64,000 nucleotides of DNA from a bacterium (GCA_020444265.1 JAHLLH010000001.1:434001-498000); one strand, 5' to 3'; shown: positions 55,534 through 64,000, numbered from the stretch's first letter. Numbers and translations are program-made. Notes: a model not told the origin generated them from the sequence alone.

Positions 55534-56160
55534 CTAAATGGTTAACTTTTCTACGAGGTTCTTCGCGAGGTTGAGGTGTTCCCCATCCCCCAGCTCCTTC
55601 TCGATGGATTGGATGAGATTCCTCAGGGTGTTGACGTCGATCCCTACACGAATTGCACCTCGCAGGTGGCTAAAGAGCTGCTTCGGGCGGTGTTTCATTA
55701 TCAGCACAGCAACCGTGCAGAGCTCACGTGTGACAGTATCAACGCCAGGACGAGCCAGTACCTTTCCGTAACCCTCGTGAAGCATCCATGATGAAAGCTC
55801 AGGGCTTGCCTCTGCAACGCCTTCGCGAACCCGGTCCGCAACGCTCCCATAGATGGTTCGAAATAGCACTTCTCCCCTGCTGTGCCACCTTTCCCAGTCG
55901 GCATACGATTCGATGTCATGATTTGCTTCAACGGGCCAGACGTGTTGAAGCAAGTTGACTCCTTCCAGAGCGGTGGCATAGCCATCATGCAGGTAAGCTT
56001 GGAGGATGATTTCGTGCAGGACGGTACGCTTCACCCCGTCTTCACGCAGGCTGACAATCAGATTCTGGACAAGGTCGTCTCGTTGACAGACCATTGCGGC
56101 GGACAACAGGCCCAAGGCAAGCTGGTGATCGATCGAAAGAGACTGGTTCATCTGAATCAT
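55534..56160 (-). CDS. AhpD/carboxymuconolactone-decarboxylase-like protein
   Basis: I start at the ATG at 56160 (56151 also possible); the longer frame from 56202 begins inside a terminator hairpin. The roughly 208-residue product is helical. An N-terminal half reads VLHEIILQAYLHDGYATALE and the C-terminal half TRELCTVAVLIMKHRPKQLF-SHLRGAIRVGI. The second matches the CMD helix that in AhpD carries a CxxC; here one cysteine (LCTVAVL) remains and the His is kept. This suggests a CMD-fold protein without the classic peroxidase couple. Function is unknown. Confidence 0.75.
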   Translation of the reverse strand: MIQMNQSLSIDHQLALGLLSAAMVCQRDDLVQNLIVSLREDGVKRTVLHEIILQAYLHDGYATALEGVNLLQHVWPVEANHDIESYADWERWHSRGEVLFRTIYGSVADRVREGVAEASPELSSWMLHEGYGKVLARPGVDTVTRELCTVAVLIMKHRPKQLFSHLRGAIRVGIDVNTLRNLIQSIEKELGDGEHLNLAKNLVEKLTI

Positions 56161-56180
56161 CGCTGTTGGCTGGAACAATA

Positions 56181-56216
56181 CGAAAACGCGCCGGATGATC
56201 ATTCACCCGGCGCGTT
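56181..56216 (-). terminator. Intrinsic terminator after the TPR-protein gene
   Basis: On the minus strand AACGCGCCGG and CCGGCGCGTT pair perfectly over 10 bp around a 12-nt loop, and the second arm runs into TTTTCG. It separates the TPR gene from the CMD-like gene. Confidence 0.9.
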
Positions 56217-56236
56217 AATATAAGCAGTTATGGAGT

Positions 56237-57247
56237 CTAGAATTCGCCTCGGATCAACTTGATCTGGTATTCGGCCGACTGACGATAGTTGCGATCCTTC
56301 ATCGCCTTCTCGTACGCACTGATCGCTTCGTCCTTTTTGCCCATGTTTTCAAGAGCCCAACCAAGCTCGAACCATGCTGCTGCATAATTTGAATTGACAC
56401 CTGTCGCGGCCCCGGCATTGGTCGCAGCATCATTGTATTGACCGAGTCTGTTGAATTTCTCTGCGAGAGCTGTCAAGTACCTGGCGTCACGCTTCAAGTT
56501 TACGGCCTTCTGCAGAGGTTCAATCGCAGAGCTGAAATCTTTCTTCTCGCCATAGGCCTTGCCAAGATTAAACCAGGCTTCATCATTTGTTTCGTCCACC
56601 TGGGTAGCCTGCTGGTAAGCGCTTATAGCTTGATCGTAATTTTTCTGACGATAAAAAGCGAGACCAAGAGCATTGAATGCTTTTGACTTGTCGTCTGCAT
56701 CTGCATTTGGTACTGAAACGGCTTTACGCAGAACTTCGACAGCATCGTCGAACTGACGCATCCTGGTAAGGATGACACCCTGGGCGTAAAACGCTTTGAT
56801 GTAGCTCTGGTCCAGGGATGAAGCCTGCCTGAACGCTTCCAAAGCACCATCGTAGTCACGCTTCATCTGCAGCGCGATTCCGAGGGAATACTGGGCGCGA
56901 GGCTCCATCGGATTGAGCTGTGTCGACTCACGGAAATTCCTGATCGCATCATCAATTCGGCGGGCACGAAGTGCGTCGTTGCCCTTGTTGTACGAGCTGA
57001 TCGCTTTTGCTTTGGCCTCTTTATCCGCATTGAACTCGGCGACCATTGCGTCAACTTCCGCCTTCAGCGAATCAAATTCCGATTTGAACTTGTCGTAATC
57101 TTCCTGGGACGCGGTTTGCATCAAGTTGTTAAGCTCGTTCAGGCGCGCCATCTTTTCTTCGATTTCAGGCGGCATCTGGGCGAGGGCTTGGCTGGCCGAT
57201 GCAGCGACCAGAATAACGGCAAGGAGAAGAAGGACGATTCGCTTCAT
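56237..57247 (-). CDS. Exported TPR-repeat protein with N-terminal coiled coil
   Basis: About 336 residues from the ATG at 57247 (57250 and 57259 are alternatives; GGTGGA precedes). A signal peptide (RIVLLLLAVILVAASASQALA) is followed by a coiled coil (about 28-95: IEEKMARLNELNNLMQTASQ, KFKSEFDSLKAEVDAMVAEF). At least six TPR units come next, for example AIRNFRESTQLNPMEPRAQY, ALEAFRQASSLDQSYIKAFY and AISAYQQATQVDETNDEAWF. A periplasmic scaffold is likely. The exact partner is unknown. Confidence 0.9.
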   Translation of the reverse strand: MKRIVLLLLAVILVAASASQALAQMPPEIEEKMARLNELNNLMQTASQEDYDKFKSEFDSLKAEVDAMVAEFNADKEAKAKAISSYNKGNDALRARRIDDAIRNFRESTQLNPMEPRAQYSLGIALQMKRDYDGALEAFRQASSLDQSYIKAFYAQGVILTRMRQFDDAVEVLRKAVSVPNADADDKSKAFNALGLAFYRQKNYDQAISAYQQATQVDETNDEAWFNLGKAYGEKKDFSSAIEPLQKAVNLKRDARYLTALAEKFNRLGQYNDAATNAGAATGVNSNYAAAWFELGWALENMGKKDEAISAYEKAMKDRNYRQSAEYQIKLIRGEF

Positions 57248-57394
57248 CATTTCCACCATGGTTTTTCTATGTGTGCGTTAGGTCGGGGAATATAGACTGT
57301 CAGTAAAAGTACCCGCAAGGCGCACGGGAGGTTCCACAACTATATAAGGGCAAAATCTCGCGAGGTTTCTGTTGTTGTGAGTATCGTGTTCTAA

Positions 57395-60300
57395 TCAGGC
57401 TGACTTTCTGTCAAGGGATGCCAATTGTTCCACTTTTTGCGCTGTCAGAGTGACCACACCGTGATCGCTTTCCACCACTCCCCAGACCTTAAACGGCCCG
57501 TTTCCTCGCAGCATGGTGGCATAACGTCGGTAGACCCCTGGGAATAGCGTAACCTCAAACGTTCCTGTCAGGTCCTCCATTGACATAAACTCCATCGTCT
57601 CCCGTTTCTTGCGTGTCGTGATCCGCTTGTATGAATACGCCCACCCGACCATCGAGATGCGTTTTCCCTCATACTTTCTCATCTCACGGGCCGGGATCGA
57701 CCCTTGTATCGGGAGACGTAAAAGCGCGAGGGGATGTGGACCAGGCGAAAAACCAAGGATCTTCCGTTCATTCCGGTAGCGCTCCTCTGCGGTCCAGTCT
57801 TGCGATTCTGGCAGGTCTGCGAAAGGATCGTCCGCATCCAGGGCAAGGAGGCCCGGTCCTTCCAGGTAGGCATCATAGCCCACTCGCAGGTTGCGCAGCA
57901 AGGTTGGCCGATTCAATCCGAAGCCATCACACGCGCCACACATGACAAGCGCCTCAGCTTCGTCACGCGCAGGATGAACTCGTCGGATCAGATCGCCGAG
58001 TCCGCTGTACTCTCCTTCTTGTTGGCGGTTGTCGACCACTCTGGAAATGGTTGCGTCTCGCAGGGCGCCGATCCCACGCAGGCCCAATTGGATGACGCCA
58101 CTGCCCCCACTGTGTTCACGGTCGCTCCGGTTGACATCGGGAAGACGAACATCCAGCCCATATCGCTTCGCTTCCTCCACATAAGCAGCCTGGCTGTAGT
58201 ATCCTCCCCCGTTTGCCAGGACAGATGCAAAAAACTCTGCGGGGTGGTGAGTCTTAAGGTAGGCGATCTGCATCGAGAGGACGGCAAACGATGCGCTGTG
58301 GGCCTTGCAGAACGAGTAGCCAGCAAAGGATTCGATCTGACGCCAGATCTCTTTCGCGACCCTTTCTTCAATTCCACGTGCGCGGCACCCGTCGAGGAAT
58401 TGGTTGACAAGCTTTTTCATCTCGTCATGGCTTCGGCTCTTTCCACTCATCGCGCGACGCAGGAGATCGGCCCGCCCCAGCGGAAGTCCGGCGATGTGAT
58501 GCGCCACCTTGATCACATCTTCCTGGTAAATCATTACTCCATGGGTTTCGTGGAGCAGTTTCCGCATTTCAGGGTGAAGGTAAACCGCTTTAGAAGGATT
58601 ACGCACCCGCTCGATGAACTGTTGCATCATCCCTGATTCGCTGACGCCGGGACGGATCACAGAGCTTGCCGCAACCAGCAGCTCGAAATTGTCGCAATCA
58701 AGCTTCTGATTCAGAGTCAGCATCCCCGGTGATTCGACATAGAAGACCCCCATCGAATTGCCTGTGCGAAGCAGCTCTCGCGTCGGGGGGTCAGCAAAAA
58801 CACGTTCCACATCGTCCACAGGGGGCTCATCGCCGCCATTTTCGACTACCAGACGCATTGTATCCTTTAGCACGCCGAGTGCACGCTGACTTAACAAATC
58901 AATCTTGACCAGCCCCAAATCCTCGATCCCGTACATGTCATACTGGGTGATGACAAATCCTTTTGAAGCCCTCTCCAGGCCGGTCCAGCGGGTGATCTCG
59001 CGTTCGGTAATCACAATACCGCCCGCATGAATGGAAAGATGCCGTGGAAGGCCGAGTAGCGCATTGGCAGATCGTGCGATTGACTTCCAGGGATCACGAT
59101 CAAGTGGCAGGTCGGCGCATTCTGGTGACTCTTCTTTCAGTTTCTCCAGGCTTTCCGGATGTGAAAAGTGTGGAACTCGTTTGGTGATTCGTGTGATTTC
59201 CTCCTCGGGCATCCCTTGCGCCAGGGCTGCTTCATGCAGCGCAGCGCGAGCACCAAAGGTCACCGTTGTCGAGATCATCGCGACACGGTCATGCCCGTAC
59301 ATGTCGTACACCCCATGCAGAATCTCGTCACGATCCCGCCAGGAGAAATCGAGATCAATGTCCGGCGGACTGGTCCGTTCCGGGTTCAGAAAGCGCTCGA
59401 AATAGAGATCGTATTTCAAGGGACAGATGTCGGTTAGCTCAAGACAGTAGCAGACCATACTGTTTGCTGCGGACCCTCGCCCAATGGTGCGTACTCCCTT
59501 GTTCCAAGCACGCTGTGCGATATCATGGACCACCAGCATATAACCGGTGAAACCGAGGTGATCAATCACACCAAGCTCATAAGCCAACCGTTCACGCACC
59601 GCAACTGGTGGAGAGGGGCCGTAACGTTTGCGCGACCCTGCCTCCGCCCTGTCTCGTAATTCAGTGAAGGGTTTACGATCTGACGGAAGTACCGGGCTTG
59701 GAAACTTCAGGGTGCCCAGCTTGAGGTCTACCTTGCATTGTTCGCTGATCAGGCGGGTGTTCAGCAGGGCGTCACGCACTCCCCCAAATTGCTTCAGCAG
59801 CTTACCGCCATCATCAAAAGGACGTATCTGACGATCCAGCACCCCTTTTGCTTGCTGTAGCAGGACACGTTTTTCCCCTATGGCACGCAGGAGCTGTCCG
59901 AGTGGAACCTGTTTCGGGGTAACACAGGAGACGTTACCAGAAACGGTCAGGGGCAACCCGAGTTCACGGGCCCGGTCGTAGGTTTTGCGCGCTTCCGTAC
60001 GCTCTCTGTCGCATTCGAACGCCTGTAGCAGGCCGTAGACCTGTCCGGGTGTACCATGCTCGCGCAATAATCCCATCAGTTTAGAGTCACTGCTCGCAGC
60101 AATCACATTGGTGTTGAGAGTGGGAATAGCCTCTTCCAGGCTGAAACCGGAGTTGAGTTGCCGTTCTGCGGCAAGCCTGCACAGCTCCCCATAGCCGTCC
60201 AGGTTCTTCGCCCACAGCAGCATGGAGCGGCGTATGCTCGCGGGGTCATCCAGTAGTAGTCCGAGTACCGGCTGTAAGCCATAGTCATTCGCTGCTTTGT

Positions 60301-60469
60301 AGCCTCGGACCAACCCACTGACCCGGTTTCGGTCAGTAAACGAAATCGCACGCTGCCCCAGACGTGCCGCTGTTCCTGCCATCTCATCGATCTGTCCGAC
60401 ACCTTCATAGAAGGAATAGGGCGTTTGCACGTGCAGGTGCACAAAGTCTTCCCAATCTGCCCCACTCAT
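57395..60469 (-). CDS. dnaE2: Error-prone DNA polymerase III alpha-like subunit DnaE2
   Basis: The start at 60469 overlaps the imuB stop as ATGA, so the two are translationally coupled. The 1024-residue protein has an N-terminal PHP domain (VHLHVQTPYSFYEGVGQID). The C-family polymerase core has the catalytic aspartates D372 and D374 (PPDIDLDFSWRDRDEIL) and GRGSAANSMVCYCLELTD. GVMIYQEDVIKVAHHIAGL, a helix-hairpin-helix region and a C-terminal OB domain (MEFMSMEDLTGTFEVTLFPG) follow. It is shorter than replicative DnaE1 (about 1160) and matches DnaE2 in size and context. It performs damage-induced mutagenic synthesis with ImuB. Confidence 0.95.
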   Translation of the reverse strand: MSGADWEDFVHLHVQTPYSFYEGVGQIDEMAGTAARLGQRAISFTDRNRVSGLVRGYKAANDYGLQPVLGLLLDDPASIRRSMLLWAKNLDGYGELCRLAAERQLNSGFSLEEAIPTLNTNVIAASSDSKLMGLLREHGTPGQVYGLLQAFECDRERTEARKTYDRARELGLPLTVSGNVSCVTPKQVPLGQLLRAIGEKRVLLQQAKGVLDRQIRPFDDGGKLLKQFGGVRDALLNTRLISEQCKVDLKLGTLKFPSPVLPSDRKPFTELRDRAEAGSRKRYGPSPPVAVRERLAYELGVIDHLGFTGYMLVVHDIAQRAWNKGVRTIGRGSAANSMVCYCLELTDICPLKYDLYFERFLNPERTSPPDIDLDFSWRDRDEILHGVYDMYGHDRVAMISTTVTFGARAALHEAALAQGMPEEEITRITKRVPHFSHPESLEKLKEESPECADLPLDRDPWKSIARSANALLGLPRHLSIHAGGIVITEREITRWTGLERASKGFVITQYDMYGIEDLGLVKIDLLSQRALGVLKDTMRLVVENGGDEPPVDDVERVFADPPTRELLRTGNSMGVFYVESPGMLTLNQKLDCDNFELLVAASSVIRPGVSESGMMQQFIERVRNPSKAVYLHPEMRKLLHETHGVMIYQEDVIKVAHHIAGLPLGRADLLRRAMSGKSRSHDEMKKLVNQFLDGCRARGIEERVAKEIWRQIESFAGYSFCKAHSASFAVLSMQIAYLKTHHPAEFFASVLANGGGYYSQAAYVEEAKRYGLDVRLPDVNRSDREHSGGSGVIQLGLRGIGALRDATISRVVDNRQQEGEYSGLGDLIRRVHPARDEAEALVMCGACDGFGLNRPTLLRNLRVGYDAYLEGPGLLALDADDPFADLPESQDWTAEERYRNERKILGFSPGPHPLALLRLPIQGSIPAREMRKYEGKRISMVGWAYSYKRITTRKKRETMEFMSMEDLTGTFEVTLFPGVYRRYATMLRGNGPFKVWGVVESDHGVVTLTAQKVEQLASLDRKSA

Positions 60470-61611
60470 TCCCCACTCCCCGTCGCAGCGAGCCGTGCCG
60501 GGGCAAAGTGGATGATGCCGATACCCCAACGATTGCGCAAACGTCCCATGACATCGGTTAAACGGCGTTCACGTTCCTGCCGTTCAGGGGGGACAAACAG
60601 GCGAAGCTGGCCCGTATCGATTGAGCCAAAATGGATTGTGAGACGAACTGCAGCGATCCGTACCCGTCTCGTCCACAGCTTCCTTGAAAGTGCGAGCATC
60701 GCTTGCTGCCAATGCCCCTCATGTTCCTTACCGTCCGGTTGCACGACTCCGCTGACCGCGCGCTGATCCGTGTACTGGAGGGTCAGACGGAGTAAACTTG
60801 GAGAACGTCCCTGCGCTGCAGCACTGTGGTAGCCCTGAGATAGCAATTCGACAAGAGCGTCACGTATCATGGTGGGGTCGGCAGCATCCTCGGCGAGACG
60901 TTTCCGCCCTCGCCACTGACGTTGCACCTCACGTCTGCGCCCATGCAATGCGATATCCAGGAGATGCTTATCTTCCGGGCCAAAAAGACGTTTCAAGGCA
61001 TCCCCGGGTAGATTACTCAGCTCACCAAATGTATGCACCCCCATTTCGTGCAGCGTGGTGAGATGGCGCGGTCCCAGATCGTGCAACAGTCGAAGGGGTT
61101 GCGGCGCGAGGTAGTCACGTATCCCGCCTTGCGGAATCAGCTCGATAGTATTCTGTTGACCAACCATCGCCGCAATCTCTGCTGCTGCAGCTTCGGGTGC
61201 GATCCCCCAGCTTCCTTTAAAACCGAGCGAGGAAAGACGTTCGCGCGCCTCCTGCACAGCCTCGTCGATAAAACGTGTTCCCCCCTCCCATTTCGAAGCG
61301 AAGATCCCGGGTCGAAACTGTTGCACTTCCGGCAGGGACTGTCCAAGTTCATTCAGCAGAGTTGTTTCGACATCTTTGTACTTGGATGGTGTTGCCGGGA
61401 TCAGCAGAAAACGTACAGGATCAATCGTTTCGGTGCGCATACCCGGATGGACACCCGTCTGGTGCGAGCTTCGCTCGGTGGAAATGACCAGCGCACGCGT
61501 CCCGCTACCCGTACAGACTACAATCTGTCGGGCATCATCTTCGGCGAGAAACTGCCGCTCCACGGTCGCATAGAACCCGGGAATCCGTACTACAATCCAA
61601 GTGGTCACCAT
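60466..61611 (-). CDS. imuB: ImuB, catalytically dead Y-family protein of the mutagenesis cassette
   Basis: The 381-residue product has a Y-family fold outline: WIVVRIPGFYATVERQFLAE at the N-terminus, LHDLGPRHLTTLHEMGVHTF and GELSNLPGDALKRLFGPEDK as the thumb-like HhH region, and LLRLTLQYTDQRAVSGVVQP in the little-finger region. The catalytic acidic residues are missing. The first DxD is RIPGF and the SIDEA site is FRPGIFASKW. This fits ImuB, which acts as a platform linking DnaE2 to the beta clamp. The LexA-like box lies 12 bp before the ATG. No imuA is adjacent. Confidence 0.9.
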   Translation of the reverse strand: MVTTWIVVRIPGFYATVERQFLAEDDARQIVVCTGSGTRALVISTERSSHQTGVHPGMRTETIDPVRFLLIPATPSKYKDVETTLLNELGQSLPEVQQFRPGIFASKWEGGTRFIDEAVQEARERLSSLGFKGSWGIAPEAAAAEIAAMVGQQNTIELIPQGGIRDYLAPQPLRLLHDLGPRHLTTLHEMGVHTFGELSNLPGDALKRLFGPEDKHLLDIALHGRRREVQRQWRGRKRLAEDAADPTMIRDALVELLSQGYHSAAAQGRSPSLLRLTLQYTDQRAVSGVVQPDGKEHEGHWQQAMLALSRKLWTRRVRIAAVRLTIHFGSIDTGQLRLFVPPERQERERRLTDVMGRLRNRWGIGIIHFAPARLAATGSGE

Positions 61612-61622
61612 GCTTCAAGATA

Positions 61623-61638
61623 CTGTACATATGTTCAG
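61623..61638. promoter_or_regulatory. LexA-like SOS box between imuB and a divergent membrane-protein gene
   Basis: CTGTACATATGTTCAG matches CTG-N10-CAG exactly. Each half is near-palindromic (CTGTACAT/ATGTTCAG, one mismatch). On the minus strand the core GAACATATGTAC also matches the Bacillus-type box GAACRNRYGTTY at all but one base. It sits very near the imuB start and 56 bp before the GTG of the divergent gene. Confidence 0.8.
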
Positions 61639-61693
61639 TTTGCAAGCTGGAATGATGCACCCACGGGTAGAGAAGAAAGTTCGGGAGGGAAAC

Positions 61694-62335
61694 GTGTCAT
61701 CAAGGAAAACACTGTTATGGACAGCCGTTTTCGCGATTGCAATGGGTTGGTTGGAAGCGGCGGTCGTGGTGTATATGCGTGAGCTCTACTACCCGGGTGG
61801 TTTCGAGTTCCCTTTGAAAATGATCGAAATCAACATCGGGGTGATCGAAATTGCACGCGAAGTAGCGACCATCATGATGTTGATTGCAGTCGGCATGCTT
61901 GCCGGGCGAACGCGACTGGAAAGGTTTGGCTACCTGATGTACACCTTCGGAATCTGGGACATCGTGTACTACATCGGGTTGAAGCTGGCAATCGGATGGC
62001 CGGAAAGCCTGCTAACCTGGGATTTGCTATTTCTGATCCCGCTTCCCTGGATCGGACCAGTCCTTGCACCTGTACTGGTTAGTATCGCGATGATCGCAGC
62101 CTGTGTAGTCATTGTGCTCCAGAACGACCGAAAACGTCCTATGCACCCAGGCGCATGGAGCTGGGCTGGACTGATTCTCTGTGGGCTGATCATCATTGTC
62201 AGCTTCATCGTGGACTATAAGACAGCTTTCACTACCGGGGTGCCGGAACGGTATCGGTGGGAGCTCTTCCTCGTAGGGTACCTGCCGGGTCTTGCAGTAT
62301 TCTATCGAGAATGGATACGAGCAGAAAGGGTATAA
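61694..62335 (+). CDS. Small polytopic membrane protein of unknown function
   Basis: The GTG at 61694 has GGGAGG 5 bp upstream and gives 213 residues. About six helices are visible, including LLWTAVFAIAMGWLEAAVVV, ATIMMLIAVGMLAG, WIGPVLAPVLVSIAMIAACV and GLILCGLIIIVSFIVDYKTA. FGIWDIVYYIGLKLAIGWP is a distinctive segment. No named family is recognised. It is divergent from imuB, so a shared LexA box could also affect it. Confidence 0.8.
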   Translation: MSSRKTLLWTAVFAIAMGWLEAAVVVYMRELYYPGGFEFPLKMIEINIGVIEIAREVATIMMLIAVGMLAGRTRLERFGYLMYTFGIWDIVYYIGLKLAIGWPESLLTWDLLFLIPLPWIGPVLAPVLVSIAMIAACVVIVLQNDRKRPMHPGAWSWAGLILCGLIIIVSFIVDYKTAFTTGVPERYRWELFLVGYLPGLAVFYREWIRAERV

Positions 62336-62338
62336 AAA

Positions 62339-62371
62339 CACACGCGAGCAATCAAAGATTGCTCGCGTGTG
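62339..62371. terminator. Perfect 15-bp hairpin after the small membrane-protein gene
   Basis: CACACGCGAGCAATC, loop AAA and GATTGCTCGCGTGTG pair perfectly over 15 bp. No T-run follows, but position and stability suit a transcription stop or 3'-end stabiliser. Confidence 0.6.
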
Positions 62372-62633
62372 AACCAAGTGAGCACGTCCGTCGGGTCGTC
62401 AGAGAAGCGTCTCGTTCGGACGTGAAAGAAGACGGTTAAACGTTGAAACGCCGCATCCCCGCATTCATGTGTCGCTCATCGTCTAACGCGTCTTCGTATC
62501 TGTATAGGGCAACCGCCGTACCAGTTTTCATAAAAGACCTACAATATTGTTATTCAAAAGATTAGGATAATAACCATATCGCAACCGGGCGCAATTCTGT
62601 GCATCTCATTCGCAGGTAAGGTCCTCTCGTGCA

Positions 62634-62660
62634 CAAAAAAGGCCCGCAAAAGCGGGCCTT
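62634..62660 (-). terminator. Intrinsic terminator of the RND transporter gene
   Basis: On the minus strand AAGGCCCGC, TTTT and GCGGGCCTT form a 9-bp stem followed by a T-run, 22 bp after the stop. Confidence 0.93.
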
Positions 62661-62682
62661 GAACGTTTTGCAAAAGTGAATA

Positions 62683-64000
62683 TCAGGCTTCTAGACGTTT
62701 AGCCTCGCCCTTTGCTTCAAGGCTTGCAAAGAGAACCGGGATAACAAAGAGAGTCAGCGAGGTCGAAACCAGCAAGCCACCGATCGCGACAATTGCCATG
62801 GGGGCGCGGAACTCGCCACCTGCACCAAGACCCAGCGCCAGGGGAAGCATACCCAGAACGGTCGCTGTGGTTGACATGATGATTGGGCGAAGGCGCACAG
62901 GACAGGCCTCCAGAATAGCGTCCGTAAGTCCCTTCCCCTTGTTCCGAAGCTCCTGTGTATAGTCGATCAACAGAATACCGTTGTTCACCACAATCCCGAC
63001 CAGCATAACGATGGACATCAGCGAGAAGATGGAAATGGATTTTCCGGTGATTACAAGCGCCATCGAAACACCGATCAAAGCCAACGGCAGGGTCATCATG
63101 ATGATGAACGGGAAGCGGTAGCTTTCCAGAATCGCTGCCAGCAGCATGTAGGTCAGGATGATGGCCAGAATCAACGCCTGGAAAAGACTGGAGAACGATT
63201 CTGCCATGCTTTCTGCCTGTCCACCGAAGTAGGCTGTTACTCCTTCGGGAAGCAACGGACTCGGCTTCGGCGCTGCGCTGCTGGTTCCGCGAACCACGTC
63301 CATCAGAAGCTGACTCGGCGGTGGCTGCGGTAGTTGGAGAGCCTGGGTCAGGTTCCCCTGAAGTTCACCCACTGTGATGCCAACCGCATTAGCGGATACG
63401 GTAACCATACGCTGCTTGTTCTTACGCGAAATGACTGTCGGGCCCGATCCAAAGGAAATGTCCGCTACATCTTTCAATGGCACAAAACCACCCGGAGTCG
63501 GAACCAGTAGGTCCCCTACCCTGTCGATCTTGTTACGGTCATTTTCCTGCAGGCGGACCCGGACGTCGTATTCGTCGCCCTCCTCGCGGTATTTCGTGGC
63601 GATACTCCCCTCGAAGAAGGTTCGCAGGACCATCGCAACACTCTGTACTGACGCACCACGATCCGACAGGCGGATACGGTCAGGTTTGACCACGATCTCG
63701 GGCTTACCAACGACCCAATCGCTACGAACATCAACAGCCTGGCCGGTTGAGCGGACAATTTCGACTACCTTGTTTGCGGCAATCTCCAGGTTATCCATGT
63801 TTTTACCCTGGAGCTGGATCTGAATATCGGCTTCACCCCCACCGCCAAACTGGGTCGCTTCTGAGACAACAATCTTTGCAGCTGGAACATCGGCAAGGCG
63901 CGTACGCAGATCTTTTACGATTTCCGATGTCGCACGGTAATCACCTTCTTCGAGTGGGTGCAGGTTTGCCAGGACACTACCATACTGAACGCCCTGACCA
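62683..64000 (-). CDS. RND-family efflux transporter (HAE1/AcrB type), 5' end outside the window
   Basis: The frame is open from the window edge (in frame at 63999) to the stop at 62683, giving about 438 C-terminal residues. The periplasmic part contains GASVQSVAMVLRTFFEGSIA, GGFVPLKDVADISFGSGPTV and PLLPEGVTAYFGGQAESMAE. TM8-12 follow with LILAIILTYMLLAAILESYR-FPFIIMMTLPLALIG, SLMSIVMLVGIVVNNGILLI and CPVRLRPIIMSTTATVLGML-PLALG. These are strong HAE1/AcrB motifs of proton-driven tripartite efflux pumps. The short tail (LEAKGEAKRLEA) is cytoplasmic. Partner MFP and outer-membrane genes are not in the window. Confidence 0.95.
   Translation of the reverse strand, partial: GQGVQYGSVLANLHPLEEGDYRATSEIVKDLRTRLADVPAAKIVVSEATQFGGGGEADIQIQLQGKNMDNLEIAANKVVEIVRSTGQAVDVRSDWVVGKPEIVVKPDRIRLSDRGASVQSVAMVLRTFFEGSIATKYREEGDEYDVRVRLQENDRNKIDRVGDLLVPTPGGFVPLKDVADISFGSGPTVISRKNKQRMVTVSANAVGITVGELQGNLTQALQLPQPPPSQLLMDVVRGTSSAAPKPSPLLPEGVTAYFGGQAESMAESFSSLFQALILAIILTYMLLAAILESYRFPFIIMMTLPLALIGVSMALVITGKSISIFSLMSIVMLVGIVVNNGILLIDYTQELRNKGKGLTDAILEACPVRLRPIIMSTTATVLGMLPLALGLGAGGEFRAPMAIVAIGGLLVSTSLTLFVIPVLFASLEAKGEAKRLEA

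Noticed and set aside
57734-58636. 300-codon plus-strand frame
   Set aside because: Antisense to dnaE2, whose catalytic motifs are intact.
61033-61782. 249-codon plus-strand frame spanning imuB and its promoter
   Set aside because: Antisense to imuB, and it runs out of frame through the start of the small membrane-protein gene.

Overview
The window is about 64 kb of gene-dense Gram-negative bacterial chromosome. It holds a TonB-dependent receptor, several Omp85-type and other outer-membrane barrels, HflK/HflC and an RND efflux pump. Five secreted proteins end in a 'YPNPFN...GVYF...KIVLxK' domain, which resembles the type IX secretion (T9SS) type-A sorting domain. That domain, a PorV/PorQ-like barrel and a tricorn-type protease point to the FCB superphylum or a neighbouring candidate phylum. 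The exact phylum cannot be fixed from this sequence. I see no insertion sequence, prophage, CRISPR array or rRNA. One tRNA (initiator Met) is present.

Layout. 1-3.6 kb: a TPP riboswitch drives a TonB receptor and an SSS-family symporter cut by the window edge, a likely two-membrane uptake route for thiamin or a precursor. 3.7-6.0 kb: fumarylacetoacetase and an unrecognised partner. 6.5-8.5 kb: an LPP20-like exported protein and a TPR-SLH lipoprotein, then tRNA-fMet on the opposite strand. 8.9-23.9 kb: four large exported genes. These are a propeller-like protein, a 2157-residue giant with two kinds of tandem repeat, a protein of four 'GDEIGVFDG' modules, and a subtilisin-like protease carrying three copies of the same module. 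24.0-27.2 kb: tricorn-like protease.

27.9-36.4 kb: an Omp85-type barrel is paired with an exported protein carrying protein-kinase-like catalytic motifs. Two ATP/ADP-carrier-like (NTT) transporters follow, one fused to HEAT repeats, then a cyclic-nucleotide-binding-fold protein and a lone receiver. 37.0-38.6 kb: a DUF6504-like gene and dinB behind a LexA-like box. 38.7-45.5 kb: a minus-strand run of PorV-like barrel, hflK, hflC, DUF502, an unknown barrel and a POTRA-Omp85 barrel. 45.7-53.1 kb: M14 carboxypeptidase with sorting domain, Nramp-like transporter, GT39-like glycosyltransferase, acyl-CoA thioesterase, and flavodiiron protein.

53.2-64 kb: dnaK, an AhpD/CMD-like protein, a TPR protein, the imuB-dnaE2 mutagenesis cassette behind a second LexA-like box, a small membrane protein and the C-terminal part of an RND pump. 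Lifestyle clues are mixed. A flavodiiron protein suggests exposure to low oxygen or NO, while fumarylacetoacetase belongs to an O2-dependent aromatic pathway, so a facultative or microaerobic organism is the simplest reading.

The parts that most deserve attention are the modular surface-protein cluster (11.3-23.9 kb), the exported kinase-like protein beside an Omp85 barrel (27.9-31.0 kb), and the split NTT/HEAT/cNMP-fold/receiver cluster (31.0-36.4 kb).
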